Assembly: GCA_030407315.1 (NCBI GenBank)
Contig: JALQPE010002516.1
Location: 1-64,000, forward strand
Length of the DNA stretch: 64,000 bases
Direction: 5' to 3'
Source of the DNA: Asparagopsis taxiformis
Taxonomy: Eukaryota > Rhodophyta > Florideophyceae > Bonnemaisoniales > Bonnemaisoniaceae
The translations under genes and the position numbers were made by a program. Below are positions 10,085 through 19,925 of this stretch, piece after piece. The first letter of the stretch is position 1; each line of letters starts with the position of its first letter. The notes below the pieces were generated by a model. It was given only the letters and a program-made list of their open reading frames with translations, was not told the DNA's origin and searched no databases.

Positions 10085-13000
10085 ATGACGAATAAGCGCA
10101 GGCGCAACAGCAATCCGATCGTTGACGACGCAACCGTGCCAATTCTGCGCGAACCCGCTAGCCCTTGGGAGGATTCTAGTGACATGGGTACACGTCGAAA
10201 CGTAGGTCGCGCCGCCCGCGAAACTACTCTCGCTGGCAAAGACTTCCTCCGCCTCTTGCTGGATTTGTTCGCCCACTCAAGTTTCGCAGACTTGACGGAC
10301 AAGCCGGGAGGTTTCACATACGCGGACCTTGGCGCTTGGGTTGCGCAGGGCACGGAAGAACAATTTGCGGCGCTGCAAGGTCGACTCAGCATGGCCTTCA
10401 GCGGTCGTTCGAAGAATGCTGGAGTCGAGGCGGATGTTGCCGAAATCGTCATGGCAGAGATGAACGTTGAGCGAGCCAAGCAGATTGTTCGTCTGGCATT
10501 ACCGATTGCCGAGTTTTCAAGACAGGATGAGCGTATCGGGCAATGGGTTGAGCACTGCATCCTTTCTGGGATCGTGCCGCAGACCTTCCTTATTGGATGT
10601 AACATGCTTCCTTCGCCACTACAGGCGCCGCAGCGCGGGGAACCAAGCGCCTTCGTTCTTGCTCCACCGGAAACGTTCGAGGTATTGATGTATTTCCAAG
10701 CGTTGTCTATCATCCGAAATCACAACAAGAACCTGCCGCGTCGCCGAATAGGCGACGCGGCCGAAGAGGGGAACGAAGCCGCACGCGTCCCAGCCCATCG
10801 GAAAAGCACTAATCGAGCTTGTTACGTGGTTCAAGTTTTATACCATGCTTGGACCGATGTGGCCTTCGCCGCAAAGTTTTCCAGCTTCGAAGAGTTGATG
10901 GCGCCGTACATCATTTTCGACAGCAGTGAGCATTGGTTTGACGTGCTCGATGAAGGTCTATTCGCACCGATGGAGCAGAAGCTAGATCTCTACCACGACA
11001 AAGCTCCCCTATCTCATCCTGATGGATATGGTGGAAAAGTAGAGACAAGAACCAGTGCGCAGCACAGTGTATTTAGGGACCTTGTGAGGAAGTTCTTCGA
11101 CCGGTTGCAGTTTCTTATCGTCAACCCGGACCTGTACACCTGGCCGGAGTCCGACCGCTGGGGGGCGCTGGAAATATACTTGTCAAGCGGAAATCCGGAC
11201 AAGCTGCCAGCGTACTTTGACACCCTCGACGAAGACGTTATGGCTGTCCTCCGCCCGGCACCACAAGCCGCGGACGCAGAAAAGGTCCCCAAGCCGGTTG
11301 ATGACACTCCCACTCGTCGCAACACAGGAGGGAGAGGTTTGGTTCCGTCGACAAGACACACAACCAGGCTTCAACTTGGACCTGGGAGGACCAGTCTTAC
11401 TGCCCAAGGGCCGTCTCCCCCGTCACCGTCACCCCATGCGACAGAAGAGCAGGAAAGTGAAGGGCAGGCTCTCGCAAAGGACTTTCTTTCGAAAATGAGT
11501 CAGTATTGCCGGGTGTACGACGTCCCTTTCGAAGATTTGGTCAGTGCCGACGAGAGCCGAGAACACGTGCCCATCACGGGCAACGTTCAGCTCATTCTGA
11601 CAGATCCGCCCTACAATGTTCGTCGTAAGAGGAACGATTCCAACTCTTCGTACGACAGGCTAACTGCAGAAGATATGCAGGCTAGCATCGAAGTGTTTGA
11701 CGAGCTGTTGCGCCCCGGTGGCCACGGCATCGTGTTCTGCTCCGTTTTGCAGTTCTACGAATGGTTCCATTACTTGGAAACGTACAAAGGACCGCAGTCA
11801 GAAGGCCCAACCGATGCTGCTGCCAGTGATGACGGGTCGGATGAAGAAGAGGTTACGTCCATGAATTCGGACTCCGAAGCATCGCAGCACAGTGGCGAAG
11901 AAAGTGCGGATGAGGAGGAGGAGGACGAGGAGGACGTCGTTCGGAATTCAGTTTTCTTCGTTGACGAGGTACCTCTGTTGTTTGTCCGACTACCTGGGCA
12001 CCTCTATCAAATGCCGGGGCGGAAGAGGTACCAACGCATGAACATGGCAGAGGTCGCTATCCACTTCTGGAAGCGAGGTGTTCCGTTCAAGACTGGAAGC
12101 GAGATGGTGGCCTATAGGAACCACGGATACATGGACGGCACGTACCCGGCGTGGTGCAACGTCACCATCAATATGCCCGCCATCGATTCGAATGAGATGG
12201 TGTGGCGAACAAGGAGCACAACCGGTGCTACGGTCAGAGTTCGTGCAGAGCAGAAGAGCGTCGCTCTCATGATGGAGTTGATCAGCCAGCATTCACAGCC
12301 TGGTGATATTGTTGTCGATCCATTCTCTGGCACTTTCGCAACGGGAAAAGCAGCTATGAGCTTGCCTGAGCACCGTGTTTTCGTCGGCAGTGACATGGAC
12401 AAATTGTGTGTGGCACGATCGCTTCCAAAGCTGTGTGCAGTCATGTCACGTGTAATTCTTTCAAACAACACTGACATGAGGGTCACGACAGAAGCGAAAC
12501 AGAGTGCTGAGAAGTTCTTGGCGTCCCCCTCTGTCACGATGCGTACGCAGAGGGAACGCAGGATCATCGAACCCCCACCTGGCCTTCCCCTGTACCAGAG
12601 GTTCCCGAAATATATTCGGCAGTACCTCTGGCAGCTGTGCCCAGAGTCGATTGCGTCGCACGAGCACATGGAAAAACCGGTACATTATTGGCCACCTTCC
12701 CTGCGCCGCTGGTTGCAAACTGAAAACCCTCGCGTGATGCGGGCACACGATTGTGTTGCGAAAAAATTGAGCGTTCGACCATCGCTGATTAAGCATCCAA
12801 ATGCAGGAAGAGGGCTCTTCGCTGAACAGACATTTAATGTTGGCGACGAAGTATGTGCATACTACGGAACTGTTGTGTACTCTGATATGAGCAAGGAGTC
12901 GATGAGGTTCGCGTACGGAGAGGGTCACATGGCGATAACGAAGGAAACATTCTTGATGTATGCCATCAAGCTGTATGCAACAGCGGAGGACGACGAAAAC

Positions 13001-13279
13001 ATCGAGCATCCAATTTGGATTGTTCCGGCTCCGTTCTGTTCGGCGCAGTTCATCAACGACCCGCGGTATTTGCGAGGTGAGGACACTCCGGCGGAAGACA
13101 CCAGGCGGATGGCCAACGTCGAGTTTGTCGAGAACTACAGCAGCGGTTCGACGGGGAAGAAGCTCAAGGCGAAGGACCTAGAAAATCCGAAGATCATTGT
13201 AGTACGTGCAATCCGCGATATCCGTCCGGGGCAGGAGCTCTACGTTCATTATGGGACAGCGTTTAGAGCATGGAATTAG
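10085..13279 (+). CDS. DNA amino-methyltransferase fused to SET-domain lysine methyltransferase
   Basis: The 1064-codon frame is intact here. The N-terminal 480 residues match nothing I recognise. Around residue 506 is ILTDPPYNVRRKR, motif IV of N6-adenine/N4-cytosine DNA methyltransferases. Around 742 is VVDPFSGTFATGKAA, the SAM-binding motif I. Order IV then I is the beta class, and DPPY (rather than SPPY) favours adenine-N6, though this motif is not decisive. An acidic run of Asp/Glu/Ser (about 580-618) lies between them. From about 899 to the end is a SET domain: GRGLFAEQTFNVGDEVCAYYG, reduced here to its core GRGLFA, then FINDPR, NVEF in place of the usual NHSC-type segment, and ELYVHYG. 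The protein therefore combines a DNA mark writer with a histone (or other protein) lysine methyltransferase. A hairpin cassette lies upstream and a second one downstream. Both activities are inferred from motifs. Confidence 0.85.
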   Translation: MTNKRRRNSNPIVDDATVPILREPASPWEDSSDMGTRRNVGRAARETTLAGKDFLRLLLDLFAHSSFADLTDKPGGFTYADLGAWVAQGTEEQFAALQGRLSMAFSGRSKNAGVEADVAEIVMAEMNVERAKQIVRLALPIAEFSRQDERIGQWVEHCILSGIVPQTFLIGCNMLPSPLQAPQRGEPSAFVLAPPETFEVLMYFQALSIIRNHNKNLPRRRIGDAAEEGNEAARVPAHRKSTNRACYVVQVLYHAWTDVAFAAKFSSFEELMAPYIIFDSSEHWFDVLDEGLFAPMEQKLDLYHDKAPLSHPDGYGGKVETRTSAQHSVFRDLVRKFFDRLQFLIVNPDLYTWPESDRWGALEIYLSSGNPDKLPAYFDTLDEDVMAVLRPAPQAADAEKVPKPVDDTPTRRNTGGRGLVPSTRHTTRLQLGPGRTSLTAQGPSPPSPSPHATEEQESEGQALAKDFLSKMSQYCRVYDVPFEDLVSADESREHVPITGNVQLILTDPPYNVRRKRNDSNSSYDRLTAEDMQASIEVFDELLRPGGHGIVFCSVLQFYEWFHYLETYKGPQSEGPTDAAASDDGSDEEEVTSMNSDSEASQHSGEESADEEEEDEEDVVRNSVFFVDEVPLLFVRLPGHLYQMPGRKRYQRMNMAEVAIHFWKRGVPFKTGSEMVAYRNHGYMDGTYPAWCNVTINMPAIDSNEMVWRTRSTTGATVRVRAEQKSVALMMELISQHSQPGDIVVDPFSGTFATGKAAMSLPEHRVFVGSDMDKLCVARSLPKLCAVMSRVILSNNTDMRVTTEAKQSAEKFLASPSVTMRTQRERRIIEPPPGLPLYQRFPKYIRQYLWQLCPESIASHEHMEKPVHYWPPSLRRWLQTENPRVMRAHDCVAKKLSVRPSLIKHPNAGRGLFAEQTFNVGDEVCAYYGTVVYSDMSKESMRFAYGEGHMAITKETFLMYAIKLYATAEDDENIEHPIWIVPAPFCSAQFINDPRYLRGEDTPAEDTRRMANVEFVENYSSGSTGKKLKAKDLENPKIIVVRAIRDIRPGQELYVHYGTAFRAWN

Positions 13280-13498
13280 GGTCACGAAAGATGTTTTCAT
13301 TTCGACTACAAATAAAGCTACGTTCCAGAGTTGAAGTATATCATATAATGCAGCATGTCCAGCCACCATTAGTCCAGGGTGAAACCTATTGAGCAGTACT
13401 CGCCTGTCAAAAACCAATCGTTCACACTCTAGGTGCACTTCGTCCGAGCAGTGAACCTGACTGCTTGGATGCTGTTATGCGTGCAGATGCAAAATACA

Positions 13499-13709
13499 CG
13501 ACCAAGTTGAAATGGACGCCCGGTGGATGTCCAGCTCAGTTGCATTGCTGTCCGGCCCAGAAATTCTACAATTCAGGGCAGAAAAAAATATTGCAAAAAA
13601 CATCGATTTCAGCGGGTCGATTGTGCCGTACGGCACACCCCCATCTCAAAAACATGTTCACATGTGCATGTTTTTGAGAATAGCCCAAATTTTAATTCAA
13701 ATCAGGACG
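13499..13709 (-). repeat. Hairpin cassette between methyltransferase-SET and coiled-coil genes
   Basis: The cassette is in reverse orientation with TGCCGTACGGCA at 13624-13635. It ends about 230 bp before the coiled-coil start codon. Confidence 0.85.
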
Positions 13710-13939
13710 TCTTCCGGACATAGGGGTGCTCGCGGCCTAGCTCTACAGCTGTAATTGTACCTCATTAAATACTGTTGATGACTGCCTACCGTATACAATC
13801 TGGGCTGTTGGCGTATTCTCCGGTACTTGACCTGACCTGAACGTTCATCGCAGACCGTTGTGGTTACCGACACTATACAGCAATCTTTTTTGTATCTCGT
13901 GCAACTCAATCGTTCCATCGCTTCCGGGAAAGCTTCATT

Positions 13940-16224
13940 ATGCCGCCGCGTATTGCGAAGAAAGCTCCAAAGCCTCCGGGCCTCCAGAAAACCCGGTCAG
14001 CAGCTGCTGTATCGAGTGCCCGACAATCCCGTGCGAAGAAGCGGTCTGGGCCTACCGGCAGCATTGAACCGCGGTCCGGTAGTCGCAAGACGGACCGGCG
14101 CAGAACTGGGGATCCGCAGCGAGAAAGTGAGGAAGGAGGAACGGCGCGGAGAGAGATGGGGCTTGACCGAGGCAAGCGTGCTCGCAGGGACAGTGAACAT
14201 CATGATGATGACATGATAGTGGCTCAAAACATGTTGGAATTGCGGCAGAGTGCTATGGCAAAGGTAGTTCCTCCCGGGTTGGCAGATGCGGAGGTGCTGC
14301 AGACGGAGTCCCAGCCGGGGGTTCCCGAGACACTGGAGGCTGTGACCCCCACTGCGCCAACTATGCCGAGTACATCAGCCCCAGCAGGTAATGCAGTCAG
14401 GGACCCGAGGATAGCGGCAAGGGATGTTGTTTCTGAGCAACGTTCACAGGATGCCAACTATCATCGGCGGTCAGGTGGTACTGAGGGGAGAGAGCAGCCG
14501 GAGTGCGGGCCTCGTCACAACAGACTGTCATTGGTGCCAAATATGCGCGTAACGCCCCCGCGACGTCAGGCTATTGGCGATGGAGGACATCATATTCCCG
14601 ATAGCGTGCGAGATGGGGGGACGGTGAGGGCAGAGAGGTTGCATCCGCCGGAATCCATCGATTTAATGGCGAGTCGCATCAATGCGCAGAAGAAGAAGAT
14701 CGCGGAGCTGGAAAAAAAGTGTTTAGCCAGGACATAGCAAACAAGGCGCTCACCACGGAGATAGTTGCGTTGGAGGCTAAGGTGAAGACTCTGCAGGCGG
14801 AAAATGCCAGCCTTACTGCAATTGCGAGAACAGGTAGAATCAGTGATCACGGTGGCGGTAAGTCGAAAATACAGAAAGCCATTCCTGTGAAATACCTTGG
14901 AGTTCTTAGGGCGGTTGAGGAAAACCTGACAAAGTGGTGCAAGAACGAGACTATGGAGCTGGACCCTATAGCGGAACAAACGCAGAGACGTTGGACTGGA
15001 CGTACCATCGAGGTAGAGCCGGTAGAAGGGACACTTTGGAGCGAAAACGGTGTAGGATATATTGCTACCCCTCCGGGCTATATCATCAAGAATCTGCAGT
15101 GGTATACACCTTCGTACAGAGACGAGAGTGATCTGCTGAATGACTTGGTGCGACACGTACTGCGTCAAAGTCCGTGGTGTGATGTGTTTTCCGATGAGGA
15201 GCAGCGTGTGTGCTGTCAAGAGGCTGTGGCGGGGAGCAAGGAATTGAAAGTGAAGGTGACGCAGAAACTGTCCGACGTGATGAGTGCACGGAAGCGTAAT
15301 GCGAGGGACAGATTGTTCGGTTCGCTGGGGTACACGAAATTAATGTCTAGATGCACGATGCTGACGACGCGAGCTGAGATGGACGAGCGAGAGGAACAAA
15401 AGCGCGAAGCGTCTGAGAAGCTTTTGAAACGGGAAAGTAACGGTGATTTGGATATGGGGAGGTGGCGAACGGCACCGTTCTCAGAGCTGCGATACAGCAA
15501 AGGCTTGGTTCCTGACAGCTTCGAAATGGAAGTGAATGGTGATGCATGGTTTAACAACCGAGTAGCTGTGAATGTGCTGGACATCTTCAGGGGTTATTCG
15601 ATACGACCAGAACAAGTAATGGACATAGAGACGAGCATACTAACGCTGGCGCGCCTGGATGCTTGGCTAGTGACTACTGTGGAGTGTTTGGATGAACCGA
15701 AGGGGAAAGGAGGTGCACGGCAGAAGGAGTTTACAAGGCGGTACAGTCAATATGTGGGGGTAGCTTTTCAGCAATTAGTTGGTATGGTGGTGTACTGCAT
15801 GTCTTGTCTCCAAGGCTCGCAAGCAAGGGAAGAAACGGACGTTGTCGAGAGCGAACAGCGGACTAGTGCACAGTCACGGCATGTGTTTGCAAGCCGTACT
15901 GTGACGAGAGAGGCTGTTGAAGTGTGGCAAAGCGGAGAGGGGTCTGGAATTGTTCATGTCGTTGATGATGTAAACCGCTGCTCATCACTTGTTCTAGTGT
16001 CCGAGGATTGGATTCAATCGCATATTACGTCAAACCTCGGTGCTGTAATGGATTGTGTGATTGCGCAAGGACTAATTGGCGCAGAACTTTTCGTCGTTGA
16101 CCCATATGCTGGACACCTGAGTGCAAACCTGAATGTCGAAATCAATGCCCCACAGTATGGGGGCATGGAGCGGCGCCATGCAGCCACTGCTGATAACGGT
16201 TTTGGCGTAATGGAGGATGGTTGA
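13940..16224 (+). CDS. Coiled-coil protein of unknown function in two frames (candidate -1 frameshift)
   Basis: Frame 1 runs from ATG 13940 (MPPRIAKKAPKPPG) to a stop at 14735-14737. It starts with a basic, disordered stretch and ends in a heptad-rich segment. The second frame, -1 relative to the first, is open to 16224, and its start continues the same coiled coil (ALTTEIVALEAKVKTLQ). The switch coincides with A AAA AAG at 14713-14719, in the correct phase for tandem -1 slippage. Slippage would give about 760 residues, against 265 without it. I see no known domain in the C-terminal half; it may be a structural or DNA-bridging partner of the transposase, but that is a guess. A single-base deletion is the alternative, although copy B has the same arrangement. 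Its neighbour is the convergent transposase gene 77 bp away. Confidence 0.6.
14713..14719 (+). promoter_or_regulatory. Candidate -1 frameshift slippery site A AAA AAG
   Basis: Zero-frame codons are GAA AAA AAG TGT. Re-pairing one base back places GTG TTT AGC next and opens the 501-codon frame. I could not pick out a strong stem within the next 60 bases, so a stimulatory structure is not established. Confidence 0.45.
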
Positions 16225-16301
16225 AATTAGTGCAGTAAATGTGACGTTGACTAGAAGGTTTATCATGTAGTACATTATCAATAGAGTGCTGCGATTTAGA
16301 T

Positions 16302-19300
16302 TTATTCTTCTTCATTATCATCTGTGAACTGGTAATCAGTGTTGGTGTAGAAGCGGTTGAGATAGAAACGGTGGTCCGACCAGTGCATTTGTTTCGTAAA
16401 TGGCTTGACTGGAAAGTTACTTCGTACGATGTGCACGGTGCCAGATATAGTAGATGCAGGAATGAGGTCAAACCAAGGACCACCTGCACTGTGGGATGCA
16501 GTGTCATTGCTGTCAACGGATCCGTTGTCCGGGTCCCATGTGGACCACTTTAAACAAATGCACCCAAGTGATTTTTCCACAGCGGTTTTTGGGGCAAAGC
16601 AGGTCATATACTGAACGAAAGCGAGTTCTACAGGTTGAAACAGGTTTGGAGACTGCAGGCGTACCAGTGCCAGGACGCGCCCTACCCATATGGTTCTGTA
16701 GTCATCGGCAGTTCCGGAGATGACGACAAAGGAGTACTGCGATCTCTTTGCGGGGCCGAACGATGAAGTTGCAAAGACGCGCTGCTGCTTGTGCCTCGAC
16801 ACGTTTGTGGGGCGAAGCATGCCACTGTGCGGGTCAAAGTCGTCGGCATCTGGGACGTACCCTCCCATGACGTAGGCGGACTTTACCACGGTGACGGAAA
16901 TGTCCATGTCATGTATTGGAGGGCCTTCTGCCGTGGCGCGCAGTCTAGCGAGGGTGAGGAACGCTTGTGCAGCTGTGTCACCGAGTTGCTGGAATAGCGT
17001 TATGGTGCCAGACGGGAACGAGGAGTTGTGCAGAGGCAAAAGAGTGGCAGGATCGGGCTGTCCGTCGATATCTGCAACGAGGAGGGTTGCATCGGGCAGC
17101 AGGGAGGCAAAGTCGTGCAGTGCAACGGTGAATCCGTCGCGAACGAGTACTGCACCGTCTGTGGGCGATATCATGCGTGGGTTTCCCAATGTGTTCGATG
17201 GGGTGTGACCAGTTGGAGTGGCCAAGGAGAATTCCATGTGGCGAATAGTCTCTTCCATGGCTGTGGAGCGCCTTCGAGAGGTTTTCCTATAACTCTGTTT
17301 GAACAGAAGATGCGAGTGTTCGTAGGGGCCTGCATCAATGTGTTCCAGGGCGCCATATCTCTGCAAGTCACCGGGAAGATGGTCTAGAAGATGGAACTTG
17401 AAAGTTTTGAGACCTGTGGTGTGGAATGGGCCGAGGGTGGAGAGCATTGATTGTTTGAAATAGGAAATGGAGTTCTGGAGGCTTTCTAGTTCGGCGGCAG
17501 TCCAGTGCTTGATGCGACCGCGTTTCATGACCCATGCGACGAGGTCAGAGTATTGCGTGCAGATGGAAGTGAGGGGGGCTGTATCTACTTCGTCACAGCA
17601 TGTGTCAATGAATGCTGCGATGAAAGGGAACACCATGTCGACATGGTGATAGTCTTTGGCTGCGAGCATGCCGCGTATGCCGTCCTCCGTGAAGAGGCCG
17701 TTCAAATTGGTGCCCTTCTCACCCTTGGAGAAGTCGACATGAAGACCGGTGATGTAGTAGTCGCGTTCGATAGCGGACAGAATGCTGTTTGAGCCGGCGA
17801 GGATGGATTTTTTCACCTTCTTGAAGGTGCGAGGTGTCCCGGAATGGGAGGCAGTGGTGGTGGTGAGGTCTGGGGAGCTGAGGCGGTGGACAATGCACTG
17901 TTTGATGAGCTTTGAGATGCCGAGGTGGAGATTGTGCAGAGGCTCGAAGGAGAAAATGTTGTAGGGGTCTAGGGGACTGTTGGTGGGTAAAAGAGCGGTC
18001 GATTCGAGGACAGAGTGTTGTTCGAGGAGGGAGAGAGCTTCGAGCGGAGCAGTTGTATGCTCCTGAGCGCTCTCTTGGCGTGCAGAGCGTGTATCATCGA
18101 GGGAGCGGGGCTGGTGTGGCGCGGTGGATTCAAGTTGAGTGGCGGGGATGTAGCAGCGGTGGCAGGGATGTGTGGTGGTAGTGCTGTTGCGAGTGCATGA
18201 CAGCTCTTTGGCCTCTGGAAAGTCGCAGCAATAATTGGCTAGGATGGGAAAGCATTGGCGGGCAGTTGCAGTGGAGTCTGTGCAGGGGAACCCGGAAGAG
18301 AACGCGGTGGATAGGGACGAAAACACTTTTTCGAGTGCTTTATGAAGAATATCAATTTTGCGAGCGCGACTAGCAGAACTAGAGGTTGTCGGCATTTCAT
18401 CACCGAACAAGGCGTTGGACGAAGGGTTAACAATGTACGGAAGATACCCGACGATGGTGAGGCCGGTACGGATGCAGTGGCGACGGAGGGGGGCGGAGAA
18501 GTTGAGCAGTGTGACGTGTATGGGGTATGCGACGATTGCGGAGCTCTTGAGGCTTGTGCTGCTCTTGTCGGAGTACACTTGGAGGAGGCCGGCAAAGGAG
18601 GAAGGTGTGGGATCAGTTTCCTCTGCCCATACGACCTGTGGATCTTCCGAGAGCTGCACGCGCTGTCTAGTAACCTGGTGCAGCGTTTTCGCGAATTCTG
18701 TGTGTAGGGGATGAGAAAATATTGCGGTGCCGTCTGGGGCGGTCTGTGGGGAGGGGTGGAAGAGAGTATTTTGGTCGTTAGCCAGTGCTAACTGCCTGCG
18801 GAGCATGTCGACTGGGTCGCGGAGGTACAGCTGTGCCGAGTACTTACCAGTTTTGTCTGGAATGATGTGGCTCTTGTAACCTTCGGTGCGGAAATGTGTT
18901 TCGACCATGGAAGCGGTAACGTGGCGACATTCTTCTACGGTGCGAACGGCGCTGTTGAACTTTTCTAGGGAGAATGCGGGGTCTTGTAGGATGGTGATGA
19001 CTTCGCTCACGCGGCCAGCGCCGGCCTTGTACTCGAGGGTTGTGAGACTGGCGGCGAGGGATTGCACGAGGAGGTCTGCGCGGGAGGGGGTTGAGGTTGG
19101 TGGCAGTGAAGCGTCACAGGGTGAGTCGCTGGAGGAAGCACGACCAGATTCTGGGTCTGGGGAGCTGGGTTGCGGGGAATCATGGTCGCCGTTTCGAGCA
19201 GGCTCATGGGTGACGGCAGGGACACGAGCGTTGTTGAAATGTTGGGGAGAGGGGTTGAAACGGTAGCGACACGTTCGCTCATGCAGCGCGAGCGCATAAG

Positions 19301-19343
19301 CATCTACGCAGTAGTAGAAGCACCCTTCATACTTGCATTCCAT
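16302..19343 (-). CDS. Plavaka/KDZ-type transposase with N-terminal zinc finger (copy A)
   Basis: The 1013-codon frame is intact. It begins MECKYEGCFYYCVDAY, a zinc-finger-like CX4CX12HX3C arrangement suited to DNA binding. The middle contains FEPLHNLHLGISKLIK, like the conserved acidic-P-H-hydrophobic-G segment of this transposase group. The C-terminal third has FKFHLLDHLPGDLQRYGALE followed by an acidic-His pair (YEHSH) and KQSYRKTSRRR. This matches the KFH...H...YG...E..H...K..YR.T pattern of Plavaka/KDZ RNase H-fold transposases. It should recognise the terminal repeats and carry out cleavage and strand transfer. It is convergent with the coiled-coil gene (77 bp between stops). Copy B encodes the same length with one Thr/Ser difference seen. 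The exact DDE residues were not assigned. Confidence 0.8.
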   Translation of the reverse strand: MECKYEGCFYYCVDAYALALHERTCRYRFNPSPQHFNNARVPAVTHEPARNGDHDSPQPSSPDPESGRASSSDSPCDASLPPTSTPSRADLLVQSLAASLTTLEYKAGAGRVSEVITILQDPAFSLEKFNSAVRTVEECRHVTASMVETHFRTEGYKSHIIPDKTGKYSAQLYLRDPVDMLRRQLALANDQNTLFHPSPQTAPDGTAIFSHPLHTEFAKTLHQVTRQRVQLSEDPQVVWAEETDPTPSSFAGLLQVYSDKSSTSLKSSAIVAYPIHVTLLNFSAPLRRHCIRTGLTIVGYLPYIVNPSSNALFGDEMPTTSSSASRARKIDILHKALEKVFSSLSTAFSSGFPCTDSTATARQCFPILANYCCDFPEAKELSCTRNSTTTTHPCHRCYIPATQLESTAPHQPRSLDDTRSARQESAQEHTTAPLEALSLLEQHSVLESTALLPTNSPLDPYNIFSFEPLHNLHLGISKLIKQCIVHRLSSPDLTTTTASHSGTPRTFKKVKKSILAGSNSILSAIERDYYITGLHVDFSKGEKGTNLNGLFTEDGIRGMLAAKDYHHVDMVFPFIAAFIDTCCDEVDTAPLTSICTQYSDLVAWVMKRGRIKHWTAAELESLQNSISYFKQSMLSTLGPFHTTGLKTFKFHLLDHLPGDLQRYGALEHIDAGPYEHSHLLFKQSYRKTSRRRSTAMEETIRHMEFSLATPTGHTPSNTLGNPRMISPTDGAVLVRDGFTVALHDFASLLPDATLLVADIDGQPDPATLLPLHNSSFPSGTITLFQQLGDTAAQAFLTLARLRATAEGPPIHDMDISVTVVKSAYVMGGYVPDADDFDPHSGMLRPTNVSRHKQQRVFATSSFGPAKRSQYSFVVISGTADDYRTIWVGRVLALVRLQSPNLFQPVELAFVQYMTCFAPKTAVEKSLGCICLKWSTWDPDNGSVDSNDTASHSAGGPWFDLIPASTISGTVHIVRSNFPVKPFTKQMHWSDHRFYLNRFYTNTDYQFTDDNEEE

Positions 19344-19925
19344 GTCGAGTTTTGACGCAAAAGGGAGGATTGCGAGCTGAACAGGGGAGACTGTGCCGTC
19401 CAGATGCGACCAATTTTATTTTTGTGGTGCTTTCGAGACTTGGAATGTAACGTGTTCGTTCGTAGTTTTGTGGTAGTAGTTTTGTGCTCACTCCAGCTGA
19501 CATCCCAACGGTGGAATTTAACCGAGAGTTCAATCATTTCCAACTGTTACATCACATTGCGTGCTGGCAACGTGTGCATGGAAGGACGAACGACTGCCCT
19601 GGGAGATGAATTTTCAATTAATTCATTTGTAATAATAAACTTTTTTATTTCCGAAACTTCGTGGAATCTGAATGTGCTTTACAGCGGATATGCCACGGAT
19701 CATGTAAGGAAAGCAAATGGATTCTCATATATATGATTATATGTTTATATTCGTTGTTCTCGATCCGGATCTCATTGTTCGGGGATTCAGAGACCATGGC
19801 TTGGGCCATACTCAATCTCACTGCCGGCGATGATTTCGAGTATGCACAGCAAGACTTAAGCGGACGCTGAAAGCTGTCCGGTCGACGCCGCAGGCTCCAC
19901 TCCGCCCTCATCACCGACTGAGATT
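19344..19925. other. Upstream region of the transposase gene
   Basis: No supportable coding frame. This interval should contain the transposase promoter (minus strand), but I cannot point to a convincing TATA element. A frame on minus reading through part of it continues into the splice-like array and shows no domain. Confidence 0.3.

Noticed and set aside
14719..14737. Intron to explain the frame change in the coiled-coil gene
   Set aside because: The coiled coil continues without a gap across one base, leaving no room for an intron.
16791..19266. Plus-strand ORFs over the transposase
   Set aside because: They are antisense shadows of an intact 1013-codon gene and carry no domain.
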